Shown piece after piece: positions 14,709 to 20,833 of a DNA stretch of 21,787 nt (positions within the stretch are counted from its first letter, which is position 1; every line of letters starts with the position of its first letter). The notes beneath the pieces are model-generated. The model saw only the letters and a list, made by a program, of their open reading frames with translations. It was not told where the DNA came from and did no database searches. Both the position numbers and the translations under genes were made by a program. The DNA is from Spirochaetales bacterium (GTDB lineage: Bacteria > Spirochaetota > Spirochaetia > DSM-27196 > SLST01): positions 1 to 21,787 of the forward strand of contig SLST01000146.1 of NCBI GenBank assembly GCA_007130265.1. Direction: 5' to 3'.

Positions 14709-16505
14709 TCAGAGGCCGGCGTGATCCTCTTCGAGCGGAGCGCAGGCCTCATCGAGCCACTCGGCAACCGGCTGTTCGAGACCGCCGTAGAGGCGATCGC
14801 GAACGCTCCGATGGTACTCGTCGATCCAGCTCCGCTCGCCCGCGGCCAGGATCGATGCATCCATCAAGGAGCGGTCGATCGGACAGAGGGTGAGCGTCTC
14901 GAACCTCAGAAACGAACCGAACTCGTTGCGCTCGTCCTCGACCACGGTCACGAGGTTTTCGGTGCGGATCCCGTACTGATCGGCCCGGTAGAGACCCGGC
15001 TCTACGCTGACAACCATACCGGGACGAAGCGGCACGTCGCTCGGCTGCTGGCTGATGCGATGGGGCCCTTCATGGACGTTCAGGAAGAAGCCGACGCCAT
15101 GCCCGGTTCCATGGCCGTAGTTCATCCGCTCCCGCCACAGGTGCTCGCGGCAGACCGCGTCGATCATGTGCCCGGTGGTGCCGGCCGGGAAGCTCAGGGT
15201 GGCAAGCCCGATGTGCGCCTTCAGCACGAGCGTGAAATCGCGCCTTGCCTGATCCGACGGTGCTCCGAGCGCGACAGTCCGGGTGATGTCGGTCGTGCCG
15301 TCGTAGTACTGCCCGCCGGAATCGATGAGATAGAGACCGGCGCGCTCGAGCTCGACGTCGGATTCCGGGGATGACGCGTAGTGTACAATCGCGCCGTGCC
15401 CACGGTAGGCGGAGATCGTGCGGAAACTCTCAGAGACGAATCGTTCACCCTCCGAACGAAACTCGCGCAGACGACCCTCAGCCGAGAGCTCGGTGACTGG
15501 TTCGTCTCCCAACGCCGCGAGGAGCCAATGGAGAAAGCGCACCATCGCCACACCGTCGCGGACCATGACGTCGCGAAGGTGATCGAGCTCGGTGGCGTTC
15601 TTCTGCGCCTTCACCTCCGACGAGAGGTTCGCCCGCTCGACGACGCGGACATCGGGGCGAAGCCGTGCACGCATCGCCACACTCGCCTGCTGCGGGGAGA
15701 CGATGACCCGCGACCCACCGGGTATCGATGCGAGCGTCTGCGCAGTTTCGTCGTACGGCCTGATCCGAACGCCGGCGGCTTCGAGCTCCACCCGAACGTC
15801 GCTGGCGAGTCGATCGGCGTCGATATGCAGCACGCCCCCCTGTGGATCGACGACGAGGTGGGCGAGCGCTACCGGGTTGTAGCTCACATCGCTCCCGCGT
15901 ATGTTGAGCACCCAGGCGATGTCATCGAGCGTTGAGATCAGATGGTAGTCGGCCCCAAGCTCGCCCATCTTCTCTCGAAACGCGAAGAGCTTCTCTCCGC
16001 GGCTCTGTCCGGCGAACCGCTCCTCGTGGAGGAAGACCGGCCGACTCGGGCGGGCGGGACGGTCGGACCATAGGGTGCCGATGAGATCGTCGCCGGGCAC
16101 GAGCTCGATGTTCCGCGGCGTCAGAGTCTCTTCGAGGGATCGCGCGGCGGCGATCGAGAAGCATTCGGCGTCGAAACCGACCTTGTCGCCCCGCTCGAGC
16201 TCGGCGGCGAGCCAGGCCGGGTAGTCCGGAACGTCCGGAGATCCGAGTCGGAAGAGCTCGATCCCCGATCCCCGCAGCGCGCTCTCCGCCTCGAGGTAGT
16301 AGCGGAAATCGGTCCAAAGGCCCGCCCTGTCTGAAGTGACCACCACGGTTCCGGCAGAGCCGCCGAACCCGCTGATCCACTGCCGAAGCTTCCAGTGATC
16401 CGGCGGGTATTCGCTCTGATGAGGATCCGAGGAGGGCACGACGTAGGCGGCAAGGCCGCGTGCTTCCATCAACGAGCGCAAGGCCCGTAATCGTTCGCTC
16501 TGCAT
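14709..16505 (-). CDS. Xaa-Pro aminopeptidase, M24B family, long form
   Basis: This dinuclear metal peptidase removes an N-terminal residue preceding proline. At 598 residues it matches the long, three-domain form (as in eukaryotic XPNPEP1 and some bacteria), not the roughly 440-residue PepP. Two creatinase-like N-terminal domains (about 1-140 and 160-300) precede the pita-bread catalytic domain (about 305-540) and a C-terminal extension with WIDEYH and EWLDEA. Metal ligands are D395, D406, H469, E502 and E516; H376 and H465 are probable substrate-side histidines. There is no signal peptide, so it acts in the cytoplasm. The ATG at 16505 is preferred; the frame also allows TTG 16532, but an extended -10 (TGC-TATACT) lies between the two and ends seven bases before the ATG. 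Confidence 0.92.
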   Translation of the reverse strand: MQSERLRALRSLMEARGLAAYVVPSSDPHQSEYPPDHWKLRQWISGFGGSAGTVVVTSDRAGLWTDFRYYLEAESALRGSGIELFRLGSPDVPDYPAWLAAELERGDKVGFDAECFSIAAARSLEETLTPRNIELVPGDDLIGTLWSDRPARPSRPVFLHEERFAGQSRGEKLFAFREKMGELGADYHLISTLDDIAWVLNIRGSDVSYNPVALAHLVVDPQGGVLHIDADRLASDVRVELEAAGVRIRPYDETAQTLASIPGGSRVIVSPQQASVAMRARLRPDVRVVERANLSSEVKAQKNATELDHLRDVMVRDGVAMVRFLHWLLAALGDEPVTELSAEGRLREFRSEGERFVSESFRTISAYRGHGAIVHYASSPESDVELERAGLYLIDSGGQYYDGTTDITRTVALGAPSDQARRDFTLVLKAHIGLATLSFPAGTTGHMIDAVCREHLWRERMNYGHGTGHGVGFFLNVHEGPHRISQQPSDVPLRPGMVVSVEPGLYRADQYGIRTENLVTVVEDERNEFGSFLRFETLTLCPIDRSLMDASILAAGERSWIDEYHRSVRDRLYGGLEQPVAEWLDEACAPLEEDHAGL

Positions 16506-16512
16506 CTGCGGC

Positions 16513-16521
16513 AGTATAGCA
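16513..16521 (-). promoter_or_regulatory. Extended -10 promoter of the aminopeptidase gene
   Basis: TGC plus TATACT on the minus strand, ending seven bases before ATG 16505, is identical in sequence to the element upstream of the GNAT gene. The predicted transcription start coincides with the start codon. Confidence 0.5.
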
Positions 16522-16544
16522 TCGAGACTCAACCGTCACCATTG

Positions 16545-16571
16545 CCGTTCGCCGCGCTTCCCGGCGAGCGG
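16545..16571. repeat. GC-rich inverted repeat, 10-bp stem
   Basis: CCGTTCGCCG (16545-16554) pairs with CGGCGAGCGG (16562-16571) across a seven-base loop, with one G-U pair. No T-run follows on either strand, so it is not a typical intrinsic terminator. It would lie in the leader of a transcript from the upstream candidate promoter at 16600-16627. Confidence 0.4.
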
Positions 16572-16599
16572 GGTTTGAGCTGTTTCGATGTGCCACAGC

Positions 16600-16627
16600 A
16601 AGATAGGGTCATAAAGCCCCATGTGTA
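16600..16627 (-). promoter_or_regulatory. Candidate upstream promoter of the aminopeptidase gene
   Basis: TACACA (16622-16627), 16 bases, TATCTT (16600-16605). The -35 hexamer is the same as in the LuxR operon promoter and is embedded in the same 21-bp block, which makes this weak match more credible. Confidence 0.35.
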
Positions 16628-16639
16628 GCATTATGATAC
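16619..16639. repeat. 21-bp shared block, copy 2
   Basis: CCATGTGTAGC, ATT, ATGATAC. It matches copy 1 at 18 of 21 positions, with all three differences contiguous in the centre, which looks like two conserved half-sites around a spacer. It has the same orientation relative to the downstream minus-strand gene. Confidence 0.45.
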
Positions 16640-16755
16640 ATGCGCCACGGCCGCCGCTTCCGGTGCGTCATCACGGCTCATCCGCGCATGACCGAAGGCA
16701 GCTACCGACAGCAGACGTCGGCCTCTAAATACATATTATACAATCACTTACGGTG

Positions 16756-16807
16756 TTCTTGTAGAAGTTGGCACGACTTCTGCATCCTTGTAGGTGAAGT
16801 CGGTCAC
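16756..16807 (+). repeat. Imperfect direct repeat around the hsp20 promoter
   Basis: CTTGTAG-AAGTTGG-CACG (from 16758) recurs as CTTGTAGGTGAAGTCGGTCACG (16787-16807 region), with offsets of 29 bases at the CTTGTAG part. The first copy contains the sigma54-like -24 element; the second lies at and after the predicted start site. It may be a duplicated regulatory site. Confidence 0.35.
16768..16785 (+). promoter_or_regulatory. Sigma54-like -24/-12 promoter for the hsp20 pair
   Basis: TTGGCACGACTTCTGCAT has the invariant GG and GC dinucleotides separated by exactly ten bases and a full TGGCACG -24 block; only the first T of the -12 TTGC is changed to C. Predicted start near 16795 gives a leader of about 60 bases. 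The element sits within the dyad AGAAGT (16763-16768) / ACTTCT (16776-16781). No good sigma70 -10 lies at the right distance from TTGGCA. Confidence 0.5.
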
Positions 16808-16854
16808 GGGTCGTTGACCAGAAGGCCGACGAAACCAGGTACGAGGAGGAGACG

Positions 16855-17316
16855 ATGAATATCGTACGACGAAACAGAAACAACCTGTGGGATCCGGCTG
16901 GCGAGCTCGATCGGATTCGTCGCGAAATCGACGACATGTTCGATCCGACTGCCAGGCGGTTCTTCTCCGACGGGCTCTTTGACCGCGAGTTCTCTCCGGC
17001 CCTCGATGTCGTGGAGAACAACGACGGCTTCCTTGTCAGCGTTGATCTGCCGGGAGTGGACAAGAAGGATCTTGAGATATCGGTGGCCGACAACGTTCTG
17101 ACGATAAAGGGCGAGAAGAAGGACAACCGCGAGAGCAAGAACGGAAAGTATTTCCGGAAAGAGAGCTGGGAGGGAACATTCCAGCGGACCCTGTCGCTCC
17201 CGCACGGAGTCGACGCGGAGAAGATCGACGCGAAGATGCGCGATGGAGTGCTCGCCATCTCACTGCCCAAGCGTGAAGAGGCGAAGCCGAAGCAGATCGC
17301 AGTGAACGTGAAGTAA
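16855..17316 (+). CDS. Small heat-shock protein, Hsp20 family (first copy)
   Basis: This ATP-independent holdase chaperone binds unfolding proteins and passes them to DnaK. The 153-residue protein has an N-terminal arm (1-47) and an alpha-crystallin domain (about 48-142) with ALDVVENNDGFLVSVDLPGV, LTIKGEKK and the family motif GVLAISLPK. A C-terminal IAV (near 149) is the I-x-I/V anchor used in oligomer assembly. GGAGG five bases before ATG 16855 is a strong Shine-Dalgarno. The second hsp20 begins 11 bases after its stop, and dnaK follows, making a proteostasis cluster. Regulation appears to involve the sigma54-like element upstream and not CIRCE. Confidence 0.94.
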   Translation: MNIVRRNRNNLWDPAGELDRIRREIDDMFDPTARRFFSDGLFDREFSPALDVVENNDGFLVSVDLPGVDKKDLEISVADNVLTIKGEKKDNRESKNGKYFRKESWEGTFQRTLSLPHGVDAEKIDAKMRDGVLAISLPKREEAKPKQIAVNVK

Positions 17317-17327
17317 GGAGGAAGACT

Positions 17328-17705
17328 ATGGCAGACACCGCACTCGAGAGACAGGAAACACAGGAAGCGCGGCAGCGGAGCACGGTCCGCCCGATCGGAA
17401 ACATCTGCGAGGAGCAGGATCGGGTCGTGCTGCGGCTTGAAATGCCGGGGGTCGGCAAAGACGGGATCGACATCAACATCAACGGTGACACGCTGTCGGT
17501 CTACGGCCACCGCAAGTCCTATGCCGACGACGTGAGCTACATCGTGCGGGAGCGCCGCGATGCGGACTACCGGGCGACGTATACCCTTGACGAGCGAGTC
17601 GATCGCGAGAAGGTCGAGGCGAAGATGGAGAACGGCATCCTGACCGTGCAGCTGCATCTGAAGGAGGAAGTCAAGCCGCGCAAGATCGAGGTGAAGGCGG
17701 ACTGA
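17328..17705 (+). CDS. Small heat-shock protein, Hsp20 family (second copy)
   Basis: The 125-residue paralogue has a shorter N-terminal arm (1-20) and an alpha-crystallin domain (about 22-115), including VVLRLEMPGVGKDGIDI, LSVYGHRK, YRATYTLDERVDREKVEAKMENGILTV split across the final strands, and a C-terminal I-E-V anchor. It lacks the usual PK after GILTV (QLHLK instead). It is clearly diverged from the first copy, so it is an old duplication; hetero-oligomers with differing client range are plausible. AAGGAGG (17315-17321) overlaps the upstream stop and precedes ATG 17328 by six bases, so the two genes should be co-translated from one message. Confidence 0.93.
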   Translation: MADTALERQETQEARQRSTVRPIGNICEEQDRVVLRLEMPGVGKDGIDININGDTLSVYGHRKSYADDVSYIVRERRDADYRATYTLDERVDREKVEAKMENGILTVQLHLKEEVKPRKIEVKAD

Positions 17706-17730
17706 CTCGGGACGAAGACGAGATTGGGAA

Positions 17731-17764
17731 GGGCCGGATCACCGGGAAACAACCGGAACGGCCC
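17731..17764 (+). repeat. Inverted repeat after the second hsp20 gene
   Basis: GGGCCG (17731-17736) and CGGCCC (17759-17764) can pair, with CCGG sequences in the loop able to add structure. No T-run follows, so termination here would be inefficient at best. It could be a partial terminator or an mRNA 3'-end stabiliser separating hsp20 from dnaK expression. Confidence 0.35.
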
Positions 17765-17781
17765 TGCCCGAAGGTTGATCT

Positions 17782-17859
17782 GGCAGGACTGTCTGGCAGA
17801 ACTATCTGGCAGAACTGTCTGGCAGGACTATCTGGCAGGATCATCCGGCAGGTCTGTCT
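17782..17859 (+). repeat. 13-bp tandem repeat, six copies
   Basis: Six consecutive 13-base units follow the consensus GGCAGRACTRTCT; the first four differ only at the two R positions and the last two are more diverged. A shortened unit and a further GGCAGAC follow to about 17876. Each junction creates TCTG-G-CAGA, a small dyad. A short open frame runs through it, but 13 is not a multiple of three and there is no ribosome binding site, so this is a DNA- or RNA-level repeat, not a coding one. Confidence 0.85.
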
Positions 17860-17882
17860 GGGAACGTCCGGCAGACCGTAAG

Positions 17883-17925
17883 CCGAGATTCGCCGCGGCA
17901 GGAAGACCGCTGCGGCGGGTCTCGG
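17883..17925 (+). promoter_or_regulatory. dnaK: Strong hairpin in the dnaK upstream region
   Basis: CCGAGATTCGCCGC (17883-17896) pairs along all 14 positions with GCGGCGGGTCTCGG (17912-17925), with two adjacent U-G wobbles and a 15-base loop. It ends 42 bases before the dnaK ATG and has no U-tract. It may be an attenuator, RNA stabiliser or temperature-responsive leader structure; which is not decidable from sequence. Confidence 0.55.
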
Positions 17926-17967
17926 GTTAGCAGAGCATCATCAGACCATTACCGTTAGGGAGGATAT

Positions 17968-19908
17968 ATGGCAGGCAAGACAATAGGCATTGATCTGGGT
18001 ACGACGAACTCGGTGGTAGCCGTCATGGAAGGCGGTGAGCCGGTAGTCATCCAGAACTCGGAGGGAGGCAGAACGACCCCAAGCGTCGTCGCGTTCACGA
18101 ACAAGGGCGAACGGTTGATAGGGCAACCCGCGCGCAACCAGATGATCACCAACCCCAACAACACCGTGTACTCGGTGAAGCGGTTCATGGGGCGCAAGTA
18201 CGACGAGGTGGCTCGCGAGATGGAGATGGTCCCGTACCGACTGGTCAAGGGACCAAACAGCGACGTCCGCATCGAGGTGGAAGGCAAACAGTACTCTCCA
18301 CCCGAGATATCGGCGGCGATTCTCCAGAAGATGCGGAAGACCGCGGAGGAGTATCTCGGTGAGCAGGTAGAGGAGGCCGTCATCACGGTCCCGGCGTACT
18401 TCAACGATGCGCAGCGCCAGGCGACCAAGGATGCGGGTCGGATCGCGGGCCTCGAGGTCAAGCGAATCGTCAACGAGCCGACTGCGGCTGCACTCGCCTA
18501 CGGCTTCGGCAAGAAGCGAGGCGAGCAGAAGATAGCCGTTTACGACCTTGGAGGCGGCACCTTCGACGTCTCTATCCTTGAGCTGGCCGACGAGGTGTAC
18601 GAGGTGAAGAGCACCAACGGTGACACCCATCTCGGCGGTGACAACTTCGACCAGCGAGTCGTCGAATGGCTGGTGACGAGCTTCAAGAACGACTACGGCA
18701 TCGATCTCGCCTCGGACCGCATGGCTCTCCAGCGGTTGCGCGAGGCGGCGGAAAACGCCAAGAAAGAGCTCTCGAGCTCGCAGCAGACGGAGGTGAACCT
18801 TCCGTTCATCACCGCGGATGCGAGTGGTCCGAAGCACCTGAACTACAGCCTCACGAGGGCGAAGTTCGAGCAGCTGATTTCGGACCTCATTGAGGGTACA
18901 CGCAATCCGGTCATGAAGGCGCTTGCCGACGCCGAGCTCAAGCCCGGCGAAGTGGACGAGATCATCCTGGTAGGGGGTTCCACCCGAATTCCCGCGGTTC
19001 AGAGTCTCGTCAAGGAGATCTTCGGCAAGGATCCGCATAGGGGGGTCAACCCTGACGAGGTCGTCGCGGTAGGCGCCGCGGTCCAGGCCGGCGTGCTCAC
19101 CGGCGACGTGAACGATGTGCTGCTGCTCGACGTGACGCCGCTGTCGCTCGGGATCGAGACGCTCGGAGGTGTGTTCACCCGGTTGATCGAGCGGAACACG
19201 ACGATTCCGACGCGCAAGAGCGAGATCTTCAGCACGGCGGAAGATAACCAGACGGCCGTGACCATTCATGTGCTCCAGGGCGAGCGTGAGATGGCCGGCC
19301 AGAACCGGACCCTCGGTCGCTTCGAGCTCGTCGGCATCCCGCCGGCGCCGCGGGGGGTGCCGCAGATCGAGGTTGCCTTTGACATTGACGCGAACGGGAT
19401 CGTTCACGTCTCGGCGAAGGAGCTGGGAACCGGCAAGGAGCAGAAGATTCGCATCGAGTCGAGCTCCGGTCTGAACGAGGATGAGATCAAGCGGATGGTC
19501 AACGCCGCGGAAGCGAACGCCGAGTCGGACCGGAAGGCGAGAGAGGCGGCGGAGGCCCGCAACGAGGGCGACCAGCTCGCGTACCAGATGGATAAGGCGC
19601 TTGCCGAGCACGGCGACAGGATCTCCGATAGCGATCGGACCGCCATCACCGGGAAGATCGAGGCGCTCCGCGGCGTGCTCGAAACCGGAGACGCACAGAC
19701 CATCCGTGCGAAGATAGATGAGCTCAACCAGGTGAGCCACGCTCTCGCCGAGCAGCTCTATCAGGCACAGAACCAGGCGCCCGGCGGATCGTCCGGAGAC
19801 GACCGTGGCGCGGCACAGCACGCCGGCGCTCGCACAACGGGGCGCACACGAGAGGGCGACGCGGCAGACGCACAGGATGTTGATTACGAAGTGGTGGACG
19901 ACGAGTAA
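17968..19908 (+). CDS. dnaK: Molecular chaperone DnaK (Hsp70)
   Basis: DnaK is the ATP-driven Hsp70 chaperone of the cytoplasm. The 646-residue protein is full length. The nucleotide-binding domain (1-382) shows IGIDLGTTNS (6-15) with D8, K71, E170, DLGGGTFD (193-200) with T198, and GGSTRIP (336-342). The interdomain linker is DVLLLDV (383-389), followed by the substrate-binding domain (to about 505), the helical lid, a Gly/Ser/Arg-rich tail and the acidic end DYEVVDDE. GGGAGG lies about seven bases before ATG 17968. grpE and dnaJ are not adjacent; instead two hsp20 genes precede it, which would supply clients for refolding. No clear sigma70 promoter is visible in the 262-base gap, so it may be read through from hsp20 or start within the repeat region. 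Confidence 0.98.
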   Translation: MAGKTIGIDLGTTNSVVAVMEGGEPVVIQNSEGGRTTPSVVAFTNKGERLIGQPARNQMITNPNNTVYSVKRFMGRKYDEVAREMEMVPYRLVKGPNSDVRIEVEGKQYSPPEISAAILQKMRKTAEEYLGEQVEEAVITVPAYFNDAQRQATKDAGRIAGLEVKRIVNEPTAAALAYGFGKKRGEQKIAVYDLGGGTFDVSILELADEVYEVKSTNGDTHLGGDNFDQRVVEWLVTSFKNDYGIDLASDRMALQRLREAAENAKKELSSSQQTEVNLPFITADASGPKHLNYSLTRAKFEQLISDLIEGTRNPVMKALADAELKPGEVDEIILVGGSTRIPAVQSLVKEIFGKDPHRGVNPDEVVAVGAAVQAGVLTGDVNDVLLLDVTPLSLGIETLGGVFTRLIERNTTIPTRKSEIFSTAEDNQTAVTIHVLQGEREMAGQNRTLGRFELVGIPPAPRGVPQIEVAFDIDANGIVHVSAKELGTGKEQKIRIESSSGLNEDEIKRMVNAAEANAESDRKAREAAEARNEGDQLAYQMDKALAEHGDRISDSDRTAITGKIEALRGVLETGDAQTIRAKIDELNQVSHALAEQLYQAQNQAPGGSSGDDRGAAQHAGARTTGRTREGDAADAQDVDYEVVDDE

Positions 19909-19926
19909 TCGCTCTCCGCTTTCCCC

Positions 19927-19958
19927 GGGGCTGTCTCATTGAGGCAGCCCCTTTTTTT
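19927..19958 (+). terminator. Rho-independent terminator after dnaK
   Basis: GGGGCTGTCTC pairs with GAGGCAGCCCC (11 bp, one G-U) around a three-base loop, followed directly by seven T residues (19952-19958). It ends the dnaK transcript 19 bases after the stop codon. Confidence 0.95.
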
Positions 19959-19974
19959 CGGTGCTCCTTCCGGG

Positions 19975-19980
19975 TAGAGT
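19975..19980 (+). promoter_or_regulatory. Possible -10 element of the HAD phosphatase gene
   Basis: TAGAGT lies six bases before the ATG at 19987, as in the other leaderless-type starts. No -35 is evident: the upstream space is the terminator T-tract. Since a strong terminator precedes the gene, some promoter must lie in this short gap. Confidence 0.35.
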
Positions 19981-19986
19981 AGGCGC

Positions 19987-20805
19987 ATGTATCGCCTGCT
20001 CGCCACCGACATCGACGACACGCTCCTCGCCCACGACGGCACGCTCCCACAGGCCAACCGGGAAGCGCTCAGGAGTCTTCATGAAGCGGGGGTCATCATC
20101 GTCTTCTGTTCCGGACGCTCTGATCTCAGCATAAGGACCATCGCGGCAGGCATCCTCGAGCCGGATGACGAGGAGTACTACATCGCGTTCAACGGCGCGC
20201 TCATCGTCACGGCGGGTACACGCGCGACGGTCGCACGCCGCTACGTCACCGGAACGGCGATCGGGGCACTGGCCGGCTATGCCCGGAGACACGCTCTGCA
20301 TCTCCAGGGCTACTCGGGAGACGAGTTCGTCGTGAACGCCCCGTCTGCCCTGGCGGATCGGTATGCCGAAGCGACGAGGACACGGTATCTGGTGAACGAC
20401 GACCTGCCCGCGGCGCTCCCGGCAGGCTCGCCCAAGCTGCTCTTCATAGGCCGCAATGAGCACCTGACCAGACACCGAACCGGGATCGAAGCCCTCAACG
20501 ACGCGCTCCCCTCCGAGGACCGGTTCGTGACGATGTTCTCGAAGCCGCACTACCTCGAGATCGTTGCGAGCGGTGTGAACAAGGGCGACGCGCTGGTACG
20601 CCTGGCCGACACTCTCGAGATCCCGCGCGACGAAACGCTCGCGGTAGGCGACGGCGAGAACGACGTGGAGATGATCCGGGCGGCGGGGACCGGCGTGGCG
20701 GTCGCGGACGCGCACGAGGCGGCCAGAGACGCGGCCGACGTAGTACTGGCCTCAGGTGCGGACGACGGCGCGATGGGCGAGATCGCAAGACGGTTCTTCG
20801 GATGA
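19987..20805 (+). CDS. Cof-type HAD-superfamily phosphatase
   Basis: The 272-residue protein is of the class IIB (Cof/YbiV-like) HAD hydrolases, which dephosphorylate sugar phosphates, FMN or PLP in the cytoplasm. All four motifs are visible: D8-I-D10-D-T nucleophile and acid, S42 in FCSGRS, K199 in GVNKGDAL, and G221-D222-G-E-N-D226. The middle part (about 82-190) is the C2B cap that sets substrate choice, so the substrate is unknown. It begins 28 bases after the dnaK terminator and is therefore a separate transcription unit. No Shine-Dalgarno is clear before the ATG. Confidence 0.9.
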   Translation: MYRLLATDIDDTLLAHDGTLPQANREALRSLHEAGVIIVFCSGRSDLSIRTIAAGILEPDDEEYYIAFNGALIVTAGTRATVARRYVTGTAIGALAGYARRHALHLQGYSGDEFVVNAPSALADRYAEATRTRYLVNDDLPAALPAGSPKLLFIGRNEHLTRHRTGIEALNDALPSEDRFVTMFSKPHYLEIVASGVNKGDALVRLADTLEIPRDETLAVGDGENDVEMIRAAGTGVAVADAHEAARDAADVVLASGADDGAMGEIARRFFG

Positions 20806-20833
20806 AAAGGACGAATGTGACAAGGCAGCCGGA

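Larger units (their letters stand above)
16506..16854. other. Divergent intergenic regulatory region between aminopeptidase and hsp20
   Basis: This 349-base space has no credible gene. From left to right it holds an extended -10 for the aminopeptidase, a 10-bp GC-rich hairpin (16545-16571), a second candidate minus-strand promoter, the second copy of the 21-bp block, an AT-rich island (about 16723-16755) with a perfect minus-strand TATAAT (16735-16740), a sigma54-like promoter inside a dyad, an imperfect direct repeat, and the hsp20 Shine-Dalgarno. No CIRCE element is seen. Confidence 0.6.

Noticed and set aside
13827..15374. A 515-codon plus-strand frame across the GGDEF-PilZ and aminopeptidase genes
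   Set aside because: It is antisense to two well-identified genes and crosses their boundary; its sequence is low-quality and unlike any family.
16533..16854. CIRCE (HrcA operator) upstream of hsp20
   Set aside because: No TTAGCACTC-N9-GAGTGCTAA-like inverted repeat is present; the dyad seen has different arms and spacing.
16640..16858. A small plus-strand open frame in the hsp20 upstream region
   Set aside because: It overlaps the promoter elements, lacks a ribosome binding site and ends across the hsp20 start.
17782..17859. CRISPR-like array
   Set aside because: Units are contiguous 13-mers with no spacers and no cas genes nearby.
17724..17930. A 68-codon frame through the 13-bp repeat
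   Set aside because: The repeat unit is not a multiple of three, there is no Shine-Dalgarno, and the peptide is only a by-product of the repeat.
17941..19821. A 626-codon open frame on the minus strand opposite dnaK
   Set aside because: It mirrors dnaK in GC-rich DNA, has no recognisable domain, and dnaK is unambiguous.
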